Positions 15,816-24,312 of a stretch of 64,000 nucleotides of DNA are shown here, in pieces (within the stretch, counting starts at the first letter, position 1; every line of letters starts with the position of its first letter). The stretch is from Pseudomonadota bacterium. Lineage in GTDB: Bacteria > Myxococcota_A > UBA796 > UBA9615. The DNA is taken from contig JAAESI010000193.1 of the NCBI GenBank assembly GCA_024229515.1, forward strand, positions 1 to 64,000, written 5' to 3'. The notes beneath the pieces are model-generated. The model searched no databases, had not been told where the DNA came from, and saw only the letters and a program-made list of their open reading frames with translations. The position numbers were made by a program, and so were the translations under genes.

Positions 15816-18800
15816 ATGCGCCTGCTCGTCCCCGTCCTCGCCCTCTCCCTGTTCGTCCCCACGATCGCGTCCGCGGACCTCCCGCTGGGGGCCTACCCCG
15901 GCTGCGGCGACGGGGAGGACGAACTGGACGCCTGCCCCGGCGAGGCGGACGGCAACTGGACGCTGTGGAACTTCACCCCCGAGGTGGTGATGGACCGCAT
16001 CCGCCCCGAGGAGATCGAGCTGGGGATCGGCAACGGGGTCCTGCCCGCGTGGCAGATCTCGACCGGCCGCTGGGAGAGCCTCGTCGCCGTCGCCGACTCC
16101 GGGATCAAGTGGCAGGAGTACGACATCGCCAACAAGGTGTTCCTCAACGTCGGGGAGCTGCCGCTGCCGCAGGACGCCGACGGGGTCGAGTCTGCCGACC
16201 ACGACCTGGACGGCAACGGGCTGGTCAACATCCAGGACTACGCCGCCGACCCCCGGGTCACCATCGCCGCCGGCGACTGGCGCAGCGATCACATGCTGGA
16301 GGCCAGCGACCTGATCCACACCTTCAGCGACGGTGTCGACGACGACGGCAACGGCTACATCGACGACATCGCGGGGTGGGACTTCTTCGAGATGGACAAC
16401 GACCCCTTCGCCACCAACGAGGAGGGGTACGGCGACCACGGCACCGGAGTGATGCGGAATGCCGTCTCCGAGGGGGAGAATGGGAGCCGGATCGGCGTCT
16501 GCCCCAACTGCGCGCTGCTGCCGCTCCGGGTGGGCGACTCGTTCATCACCACCGGGGCGATCGTGGCGGACGCGGTGGGCTTCGCGATCACCCACGAGGC
16601 GACGGCGATGACCGCGGCGCTGGGGGGGATGAGCAACCCGCCGGTGCTCGAGGAGCTGATGGCGCGGGCGTGGGATCGGGGGCTCGTGATCGTGGCGGCC
16701 GCGGGCGACGAGACGTCGATGCACCGCAACCTGCCGGCGTCGAACGAGCACGCGCTGTACGTGCACAGCATCGGGGCGGACAACCAGGAGTGGGAGGAGG
16801 GGACCTCGTTCCTGCGGTTCGTGAACTGCAACAACTTCGGCGCCCGCATGGAGCTGGTGGCGACGACGCGGAACAGCTGCGCCACGGGCGCGGTGGCCTA
16901 CATCGCCGGCGCGGTGGGGCTGCTGGACTCGATCGGCCACGAGCAGCTGGAGGAGCCGCTGTCGGCGCCGGAGCTGTACCAGCTGCTGATCGGCTCGGCG
17001 ACGGACGTGGACGTGGTGGAGTCGCGCGGCTCCGACCCCGATCCCGACCTGTTCCCCAGCTACGAGGGCTGGGACCAGTACTTCGGCTACGGCCGGCTGC
17101 ACGTGGGGGACGCGGCGCAGGCGATCGTCGACGGGGCGATCCCCCCGGTGGCGACCATCGAGTCGCCGGACTGGTTCGAGTACATGCCCCGCAGCTTCGT
17201 GGACGAGGCCGGCGAGTTGCATCCGGGCGTCGACGTCGTCGAGGTGACCGGCACCGTCGGCGCTGAGCGGGCGGGCTCGTTCACCTGGACCCTGGAGTGG
17301 GGTGTCGGCACCGACGTGGCCGAGGACGCCTGGCGCCCCGCCGGCTCGGGCAGCGGCGAGGGGACGTTCGAGGGCGTGCTCGGGAGCCTCGCGGTGGGCG
17401 AGGTGCTCGCGGTCGCCGCGGAAGGCTGCGATGGCGTCGACGTGTACGACGATCCGCTGGAGGGGACGGGCTTCGACTCGGCCTACAGCTGCCCCCCGCT
17501 GGAGCGGCGCGACGGGATCCTGGGGCGCAACGAGCGGCTCGATCCCTTCGGACTCAGCTTCCGGCTTCGGGTCGAGGACGATCTGGGCCGGGTCGGCCGC
17601 CACCGGCGGCAGATCTACGTGCGCGAGGACCCGCGGCTGCTGCCCGGCTTCCCCATCGAGTTGGCCTCCGGCGAGAGCTCGCCCGCGCTGGCGGATCTGG
17701 ACGGCGACGGGGTCTTCGAGATCGTGCAGGCCGACGCCGGCGGCGAGGTGCACGTCTTCAACGGCTTCGGTGAGGAGCTTCCGGGTTGGCCCAACGTGGT
17801 CGCGGCGGCGCCTCCCTGGCGATCCGAGGACGATCGCAACCACCTGGACGCCTCTGGTCATGCGGACCTGGCAGCCCCCGGCCGGCAGAACATCCTCGCC
17901 TCGGTGGCGGTGGGCGCGCTGGACGGCGAAGGGCTCCCGGACGTGGTCGCGGCGACGCTGAACGGCGAACTGTACGCGTGGCGGGCCGATGGCTCCCTCC
18001 GGGCCGGCTTCCCCGTGACGATGGACCTCGACAACTGTGCGAACGACCTGCGGGACGACGACCACCGGTACGACTGCGGCTTCTTCGCATCCCCGACGTT
18101 GGCCGATCTCGGCGGCGACGGGAGCCTGGAGATCGTGCAGCCCGGTATGGACATGTGGCTGTACGTCTGGGACGGCGCGGGGCAGGCGGTCGAGGGTTGG
18201 CCGCGCAAGGTGCAGGACCCCGAGTACGAGGCGATCGCGGGGCGCGAGGGACGCATTCTGTCGTCCCCGGCGGTCGGCGATCTCGATGGGGACGGCGATC
18301 TGGACCTCGTCCTGGGCACGTCGCAGACGGCCGGATCGGAGTTCGGCGGCTACGGGATGCTGTACGCCCTCGGGGTCGACGGGGTCATCCTCGACGGCTG
18401 GCCGCAGCCGCTGTTCGCCGGCTTTGCGGGGGCGCTGCCGTACATCGGTGAGGGGGTCGTGGTGTCACCCGCGGTGGCCGACCTGGACGGCGACGGGGAC
18501 CTGGAGATCGCCGCCAACGCGATCGCGGACCAGGGCGCCATCTACCACCACGACGGCACCTCGGCGGTGGACTTCGTGGCGATCTCCGACGCGTTCGGAC
18601 CGGAGTCCAACACGGACGAAGCGGCGGTCCTGATGATGGCCGCCAACGGTGCCTTCGCCGACGCCAACGCCGACGGCACCCCCGACTGGTTCGTCGGCGG
18701 CTCGGGCATCGGGTACGGCGGCAACATCCTGTCGTGGGCGACGAAGTTCGATCACGACCACCTGCTGCTGGGCTACTCCGGCAAGGCGGACGAGGACGGC

Positions 18801-19292
18801 CGGAGCCGACCCCTGTGGGGCTTCCCGCGGCAGATGGAAGACATCCAGTTCTTCACGTCGCCGGTGGCCGCGGATCTCGACTCGGACGGCCGCTCCGACA
18901 TCCTCGCCGGCTCGATGCTGAACCTGCGCGCGTTCAACGCTGAAGGGGCTGAGCCCGACGGCTTCCCCCTGTTCACCGGCGGCTGGCTCCTGGGCACCCC
19001 CGCGGTCGGCGACGTCGACGGGGACGGGATGCTGGACGTGGTCGCCACGACACGCGAAGGCACGCTGCTGGCGTGGCGCACGGACGCCCCCGCGGACACG
19101 CTGGTGGAGTGGGCGATGCTCGGCCACGACGCGCGGCGTACGGGGAACTACCACACCCCCCTGCCGGCCCAGTTGGGGCCTGGCGAAGGCGAGGGGGAAG
19201 GCTGCACGGTAGGGGCGCGGGGGACTGGCGCGGGCGCGGGGGTGGTGATCCTGGTGCTGTTGGCGGGGGGGCGTCGGCGAAGACTCTCTTAG
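15816..19292 (+). CDS. S8-type peptidase homologue with FG-GAP repeats and MYXO-CTERM-like tail
   Basis: A 1158-residue secreted protein. After the signal peptide comes a subtilisin-like domain: Asp94 in VAVADSGIKW and His208 in GDHGTGVM match the first two catalytic motifs, with a Ca-binding DHDLDGNGLVNIQDY segment between them. The third motif, normally GTSMAxPxVAG, reads CATGAVAYIAG, with Thr357 in place of the serine, so activity is doubtful. From about 610 to 1090 there are some six FG-GAP/VCBS repeats (such as ADLDGDGVFEIV and GDLDGDGDLDLV), likely a beta-propeller. The C-terminus has a Gly/Glu stretch, one Cys, a hydrophobic helix and Arg4. It is probably displayed on the cell surface. 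Confidence 0.9.
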   Translation: MRLLVPVLALSLFVPTIASADLPLGAYPGCGDGEDELDACPGEADGNWTLWNFTPEVVMDRIRPEEIELGIGNGVLPAWQISTGRWESLVAVADSGIKWQEYDIANKVFLNVGELPLPQDADGVESADHDLDGNGLVNIQDYAADPRVTIAAGDWRSDHMLEASDLIHTFSDGVDDDGNGYIDDIAGWDFFEMDNDPFATNEEGYGDHGTGVMRNAVSEGENGSRIGVCPNCALLPLRVGDSFITTGAIVADAVGFAITHEATAMTAALGGMSNPPVLEELMARAWDRGLVIVAAAGDETSMHRNLPASNEHALYVHSIGADNQEWEEGTSFLRFVNCNNFGARMELVATTRNSCATGAVAYIAGAVGLLDSIGHEQLEEPLSAPELYQLLIGSATDVDVVESRGSDPDPDLFPSYEGWDQYFGYGRLHVGDAAQAIVDGAIPPVATIESPDWFEYMPRSFVDEAGELHPGVDVVEVTGTVGAERAGSFTWTLEWGVGTDVAEDAWRPAGSGSGEGTFEGVLGSLAVGEVLAVAAEGCDGVDVYDDPLEGTGFDSAYSCPPLERRDGILGRNERLDPFGLSFRLRVEDDLGRVGRHRRQIYVREDPRLLPGFPIELASGESSPALADLDGDGVFEIVQADAGGEVHVFNGFGEELPGWPNVVAAAPPWRSEDDRNHLDASGHADLAAPGRQNILASVAVGALDGEGLPDVVAATLNGELYAWRADGSLRAGFPVTMDLDNCANDLRDDDHRYDCGFFASPTLADLGGDGSLEIVQPGMDMWLYVWDGAGQAVEGWPRKVQDPEYEAIAGREGRILSSPAVGDLDGDGDLDLVLGTSQTAGSEFGGYGMLYALGVDGVILDGWPQPLFAGFAGALPYIGEGVVVSPAVADLDGDGDLEIAANAIADQGAIYHHDGTSAVDFVAISDAFGPESNTDEAAVLMMAANGAFADANADGTPDWFVGGSGIGYGGNILSWATKFDHDHLLLGYSGKADEDGRSRPLWGFPRQMEDIQFFTSPVAADLDSDGRSDILAGSMLNLRAFNAEGAEPDGFPLFTGGWLLGTPAVGDVDGDGMLDVVATTREGTLLAWRTDAPADTLVEWAMLGHDARRTGNYHTPLPAQLGPGEGEGEGCTVGARGTGAGAGVVILVLLAGGRRRRLS

Positions 19293-19305
19293 CGCCTTGC
19301 GTCAC

Positions 19306-19359
19306 TTCCTTGAGACTACGCGCGCTCTCGCGCGCTGCGCGACGCTGATGCGTCTTGCT
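19306..19359 (+). repeat. REP-like double-hairpin repeat, copy 1
   Basis: Lies 13 bp after the S8-type gene. It has the family head CTTCCTTGAGACTAC, hairpin 1 GCGCGC-TCTC-GCGCGC, then hairpin 2 GACGC-TGAT-GCGTC and TTGC. The second stem differs from other copies by paired changes. Confidence 0.7.
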
Positions 19360-19391
19360 GACCTGTGACCCCGGTGTGTCCCGCGCCTCCC

Positions 19392-19397
19392 TACGGT
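19392..19397 (+). promoter_or_regulatory. Putative -10 box (TACGGT) of a leaderless transcript
   Basis: TACGGT lies 7 nt before the ATG of the DUF1838 lipoprotein gene with no Shine-Dalgarno sequence between. Confidence 0.4.
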
Positions 19398-19404
19398 CCG
19401 CGCC

Positions 19405-20322
19405 ATGAAGTGCACGCTCCTGCTCGCCGTCCTCGCCTCCGCGGCTGCTTGCTCCGTCGAGGAGGCGCCGCAGGCGCCCCATGCTGACACCTTCGAGTCG
19501 CTCGGGTTGGACCTCGAGGACCCTGAGGATCGCCAGACCGCCTTCCTCAAGACGCGCGGCTCCCTGGACCCCGAGGAGGAGACCTTCTTCTATTGGACGG
19601 GCTCGATCTTCGTGCAGCAGGACGCCGATCCGTTCGGCTCGGCGATGAACGACTTCCCCGGGCCGGTGCTTCACTTCGACGGCTTCAACGTGGCCCGGTT
19701 CGGGGAGGACGGCGGGGACATCCGGATGATCACGCGCGAGGTGGCGGTCTACCGGGACCTCGACGGTGAGATCATCGACTGCTGGTGGAACGCCCCCACG
19801 GGCGCCTCGCCGTCGTCCCAGGTGCGCGTCGCCCATGTCTGGAACGACCCCGTGAACTTCACGATTCCGGTTCCCGAGCACGACGTGGTGGACGGCCGGG
19901 TCGTGTGGCGCACCGAGGTGATGCTGAACTACACCAACCCGCTGCCCGTCGATGACTACCCCGACTACTCGGCCGGAAACACGTACCAGAGCGCCGAGAT
20001 GTTCAACTGGTTCGTCGACTTCGAGGACCTCGACGACGCCTCGATCGACAGCGCTCCGGTGCACATCTCGTGGAGCCGCGTGGGCCAGTTCGTGCCCTGG
20101 ATGCAGGCCGGTCAGACGCCAGGCCGGCTCATCTACCACACGCACGGGCGCAAGCTGCTCGGGGGCTTCAGCGAGCTCCCCCAGGACCTGCAGGAGTTCG
20201 TGCTGGAGCGTGATCCGAGCTTCCAGAACGCGCCCGAGGCGGACGTCAGCCCGAACATGACGAGCTGGCGCGTTTTCAAGCAGGCGGTGGACAGCGGGAG
20301 CTACACGCCGACCTGCGATTGA
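19405..20322 (+). CDS. DUF1838-family lipoprotein
   Basis: A 305-residue protein with a lipoprotein signal (LLAVLASAAACS, Cys16 as the acylated residue). The body matches the pattern I know for DUF1838: FLKTRGSLDPEEETFFYWTG, FDGFNVARFG, then TREVAVYRDLDGEI, VRVAHVWNDPVNFTIP and a C-terminal region with VPWMQAGQTPGRLIYHTHG. The function of this family is unknown. The gene stands alone between a REP-like repeat and a small tail-anchored protein gene and has a leaderless-type promoter. The family call rests on remembered motif order, not on a search. Confidence 0.78.
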   Translation: MKCTLLLAVLASAAACSVEEAPQAPHADTFESLGLDLEDPEDRQTAFLKTRGSLDPEEETFFYWTGSIFVQQDADPFGSAMNDFPGPVLHFDGFNVARFGEDGGDIRMITREVAVYRDLDGEIIDCWWNAPTGASPSSQVRVAHVWNDPVNFTIPVPEHDVVDGRVVWRTEVMLNYTNPLPVDDYPDYSAGNTYQSAEMFNWFVDFEDLDDASIDSAPVHISWSRVGQFVPWMQAGQTPGRLIYHTHGRKLLGGFSELPQDLQEFVLERDPSFQNAPEADVSPNMTSWRVFKQAVDSGSYTPTCD

Positions 20323-20327
20323 GCCGC

Positions 20328-20333
20328 TAAGCT
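20328..20333 (+). promoter_or_regulatory. Putative -10 box (TAAGCT) of a leaderless transcript
   Basis: TAAGCT lies 8 nt before ATG 20342 and directly after the DUF1838 stop codon; no Shine-Dalgarno sequence is visible. Confidence 0.35.
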
Positions 20334-20341
20334 CGCCGCCG

Positions 20342-20893
20342 ATGAGCTACGTCGACGGCACCTTCCCCATCGTCTTCGAGTCGGGCGTGCTGCGCTTCGA
20401 CGACGACGGCGCGCTCCACATGCACCTGTCCCACAGCGCCGACGAGCCCCACCCGTTCGCGACGCACCCCGAGGGCAGTGAGGGACACGTCGGCGCGGAC
20501 GTGGCCGAGGTCGTGGTTCGCGGTCGAGCGACGGCCCGCCGGGCGGTGGAAGGGACCAGCTTCCAGCGCGCCAACGCGCTGCCGGATGGGTTGGTCGTCA
20601 CGATCCACGACTGGGAGCTGGCCAAGGTCGAGGCTTCGGGGGATCTGTCGATCCTGGTCAAGGGCGTGCAGGACGTTCCCGATTGGTTCGAGCCCGGGAA
20701 GATCCACCGCTTCGCGGGGCCCGACGCCGCGGTGAAGCTGTTCTTCGAGACCGCCCCCCCGCCCCTGCCGAGGGAGCCGGAAACGCCGAAGTGGACGCCC
20801 CCGCCGAAGGTGGAGGCGGAAGCGAAGTCCAAGGGTGGGTGCGCGCTGATGGCGCTTTTGGTGGTCGGACTGGGGTTGCTCGCGCTTCTGTGA
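20342..20893 (+). CDS. Tail-anchored hypothetical protein
   Basis: A 183-residue protein with a soluble N-terminal domain of about 140 residues that is rich in beta-strand-like segments, a proline/glutamate linker (about 139-163, with PPPLPREPETPKWTPPPK) and a single C-terminal membrane helix beginning GGCALMALLVVGLGLLALL. There is no signal peptide, so it is probably anchored in the inner membrane with the domain in the cytoplasm. No family recognised. A long inverted-repeat element starts 21 bp after its stop. Confidence 0.72.
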   Translation: MSYVDGTFPIVFESGVLRFDDDGALHMHLSHSADEPHPFATHPEGSEGHVGADVAEVVVRGRATARRAVEGTSFQRANALPDGLVVTIHDWELAKVEASGDLSILVKGVQDVPDWFEPGKIHRFAGPDAAVKLFFETAPPPLPREPETPKWTPPPKVEAEAKSKGGCALMALLVVGLGLLALL

Positions 20894-20914
20894 ACGCAGG
20901 GGGGCTCCCGCAAC

Positions 20915-20971
20915 GCAAGGCGCATCAGCGCCGCGCAGCGCCCCGAAGGGCGCGTAGTCGCCAAGGAAGCT
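20915..20971 (-). repeat. REP-like double-hairpin repeat, copy 2
   Basis: Reverse-oriented copy 21 bp after the tail-anchored protein gene. Read on the minus strand it has CTTCCTTGG, ACTACGC, hairpin 1 GCGCCC-TTCG-GGGCGC, TGCGC and hairpin 2 GGCGC-TGAT-GCGCC followed by TTGC. It is the left cap of the larger element 20915-21464. Confidence 0.72.
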
Positions 20972-21411
20972 CCGTGGATCGTCAGGCGGCCGAGATTACA
21001 AGCCACGTCTAAGCGGCTGCCGGCCGTTGTACCTCCCCCCTGCCAACGCTCTGCCACTCCGAACCAGCCAAAGCTCCAAGCGGTGCGCGGGCACCGCTCG
21101 ACGCACGTTGGATTCCGTCAGTCCCCAGGCCTCCGCGGTTCGGATGCCGCGACACCATCGGCATCCGATCGCTGCTGCGGCATCCCCGGACGCCGCGATC
21201 CCCCTGCCAACCGAACCACGGATGCCGCGATCTCCCGGCCGTCCGATCGAAGGCTCCAAACAGCCAGGATCTCCCAATTGCGAGCGTCGCCCGCGCGCCG
21301 CTTGGAGCCTCAAATCGTTCGGACTGCCAGAGCATTGGCAGCGGGGATGAACGAAGTCTGGCAGCCGCTCAAACGCGGCTTGTGATCTCGGGCCACCGGG
21401 CGATCCACGGC

Positions 21412-21464
21412 GCTTCCTTGGACTTCCGGCGCTGCGCGCCTCGCGCGGCGCAGGAGCGCCTTGC
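21412..21464 (+). repeat. REP-like double-hairpin repeat, copy 3
   Basis: CTTCCTTGGACTT head, a GC-rich first stem-loop (GCGCGC-CTC-GCGCG) and hairpin 2 GGCGC-AGGA-GCGCC with CTTGC at the end. It is the right cap of element E1 and lies 35 bp upstream of the groES promoter. Confidence 0.65.
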
Positions 21465-21498
21465 AGCACGCCGTCTTGCGTCTTGCCAACAAAGTCGT

Positions 21499-21526
21499 TT
21501 GACACCGTTGACCGCATGACTAATAA
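21499..21526 (+). promoter_or_regulatory. groESL promoter
   Basis: TTGACA (21499-21504), 16-nt spacer and TAATAA (21521-21526). This is one of the few full -35 promoters in the window. No CIRCE inverted repeat is present, so HrcA control is unlikely. Confidence 0.6.
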
Positions 21527-21532
21527 CCCCGG

Positions 21533-21557
21533 CGCCTGCAGTGATGCGCCGCAGGCG
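21533..21557 (+). promoter_or_regulatory. Inverted repeat in the groESL leader
   Basis: CGCCTGC and GCAGGCG pair over 7 bp across an 11-nt loop, starting about 7 nt after the -10 box. It could be a 5' stabilising hairpin in the mRNA or a repressor site covering the transcription start. Confidence 0.45.
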
Positions 21558-21590
21558 ACTACGCAAATACAAGACTGAGGAAATCCATCG

Positions 21591-21881
21591 ATGAAGATCC
21601 GGCCCCTTGCCGATCGTGTCCTGGTTCAGCGTCTCGAAGGCGAGACGCAGACCAAGGGCGGGCTGTTCATTCCCGACTCCGCGAAGGAGAAGCCCCAGGA
21701 GGGTCGAGTCATCGCCGTGGGAACCGGGAAGGTTCTGGACGGTGGCGACGTCGCCGCCCTGACCGTCAAGGAGGGCGACCGCGTCCTCTTCGGCAAGTAC
21801 TCGGGCACCGAGATCAAGGTCGATGGTGAGGATCGCCTCATCATCCGCGAGGACGACATCCTCGGAATTGTGGAGGAGTAA
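21591..21881 (+). CDS. groES: Co-chaperonin GroES
   Basis: A 96-residue GroES, the lid of the GroEL folding chamber. [18 protein letters not shown] at the N-terminus, the mobile-loop region [18 protein letters not shown] and the end DDILGIVEE are all typical. TGAGGAAA lies about 8 nt before the ATG. It is followed 6 bp later by groEL and preceded by a clear promoter with a hairpin leader; the inverted-repeat element E1 lies immediately upstream. Confidence 0.97.
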   Translation: MKIRPLADRVLVQRLEGETQTKGGLFIPDSAKEKPQEGRVIAVGTGKVLDGGDVAALTVKEGDRVLFGKYSGTEIKVDGEDRLIIREDDILGIVEE

Positions 21882-23561
<1,680 letters not shown>

Positions 23562-23571
23562 GCGTCCGAGT

Positions 23572-23618
23572 GACTACGCCGCGCGGTAGCGCGGCTGCGC
23601 GGCCCTGAGGGGCCTTGC
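23572..23618 (+). repeat. REP-like double-hairpin repeat, copy 4
   Basis: Lies 10 bp after the groEL stop. GACTACG head, hairpin 1 CCGCGC-GGTA-GCGCGG, TGCGC-type joint and hairpin 2 GGCCC-TGAG-GGGCC with TTGC. The first stem uses different base pairs from the other copies yet is fully paired. Confidence 0.7.
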
Positions 23619-23674
23619 ACCTGGCACGGCCTCGGCTGCTTTCGCGCTCGGCCTTTTGCCTTGGTAGAAGTCTT

Positions 23675-23708
23675 GAAACGGTCCTCCTCAGGGGGGGCCG
23701 TTTCTACT
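23675..23708. terminator. Bidirectional terminator between groEL and the TPR gene
   Basis: GAAACGG (23675) pairs with CCGTTTC (23698-23704), extended inward by TCCTCC with GGGGGG to a stem of about 13 bp, followed by TTTCTACTT. It covers the stop codon of the convergent TPR gene, so it can serve both transcripts. Confidence 0.7.
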
Positions 23709-24312
23709 TGGACTGCAGCACCTCGGTCAGCGCGGCGAGGAACTGGGCGTCGTCGGCGACGGAGGCCCAGCCGTCCTGCAGGGGGAGGGAGGCGAGGTCG
23801 ACGCCGGGGTAGCGCTGCCGCGCGGTGCGCAGGTGCTGGGCGAACGCCTCCCAGTCGCCGTCCAGGCGGGCGGCCGTCATCGCGAGGCCGAGCTCGGGGC
23901 GGGGATCCCCCACCTCCATCCGGCCCGCCCGCTGGAACTCCGCCACGGCCGAGGCGCGCACGCCGATCTCCAGCGAGATGCGGCCCGCCATCAGCGCGGC
24001 GTCGAGATCGTCGGGGGCGAGCCCGGTCAGCTCCAGGGCGGCCGCGCTGGCGTCGGTCCAGTTCCTCGCCGCCACCAGGGTCGCGGTCCGCAGCCGCCAC
24101 GCTTCCGCGTGCGCCCGGTCCAGCTCAACCGCCTCGAGGGAGAGCTCGTCGGCCCGCTCCAGATCGCTCAACGCCAGCGCGATCCAGCCGAGCTGAATCG
24201 TGCGATCAGCGTGGTAGCGGCTCCACGTGGGGAGCGGCTGATCGGCCGATGCAGGCGCGATCGGGGCGAGCCCGAGGAGGAGCGCGGCAGCCGCTGAGGC
24301 CGCTCGTCTCAT
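23704..24312 (-). CDS. Secreted TPR-like protein
   Basis: A 202-residue protein with a signal peptide (LLLGLAPIAPASA) and about four helical pairs of tetratricopeptide type, for example LSDLERADELSLEAVELDRA and LTGLAPDDLDAALMAGRISL. It is likely periplasmic or outer-membrane associated and a scaffold for other proteins. Its ATG overlaps the end of the metalloprotease gene by 4 bases, so it is translated from the same mRNA and may act with that protease. Confidence 0.78.
   Translation of the reverse strand: MRRAASAAAALLLGLAPIAPASADQPLPTWSRYHADRTIQLGWIALALSDLERADELSLEAVELDRAHAEAWRLRTATLVAARNWTDASAAALELTGLAPDDLDAALMAGRISLEIGVRASAVAEFQRAGRMEVGDPRPELGLAMTAARLDGDWEAFAQHLRTARQRYPGVDLASLPLQDGWASVADDAQFLAALTEVLQSK

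Larger units (their letters stand above)
20915..21464. repeat. Long imperfect inverted-repeat element E1 (550 bp)
   Basis: REP-like copies 2 and 3 face each other and cap arms of roughly 190 bp that match in inverted order, including GAGATTACAAGCCACG against its counterpart near 21377, AAGCGGCTGCC, CTGCCAACGCTCTG and GCTCCAAGCGG. The centre carries several CGGATGCCGCGA repeats in both orientations. There is no open frame. This fills most of the 697-bp gap between the tail-anchored protein and groES. A shorter relative, E2, lies at 61093-61437. Confidence 0.7.

Noticed and set aside
20915-21464. Retron or insertion sequence
   Set aside because: No reverse transcriptase or transposase frame is present in or near either inverted-repeat element.
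21465-21590. CIRCE element upstream of groES
   Set aside because: No TTAGCACTC-N9-GAGTGCTAA-like sequence is present; only an unrelated 7-bp inverted repeat was found.
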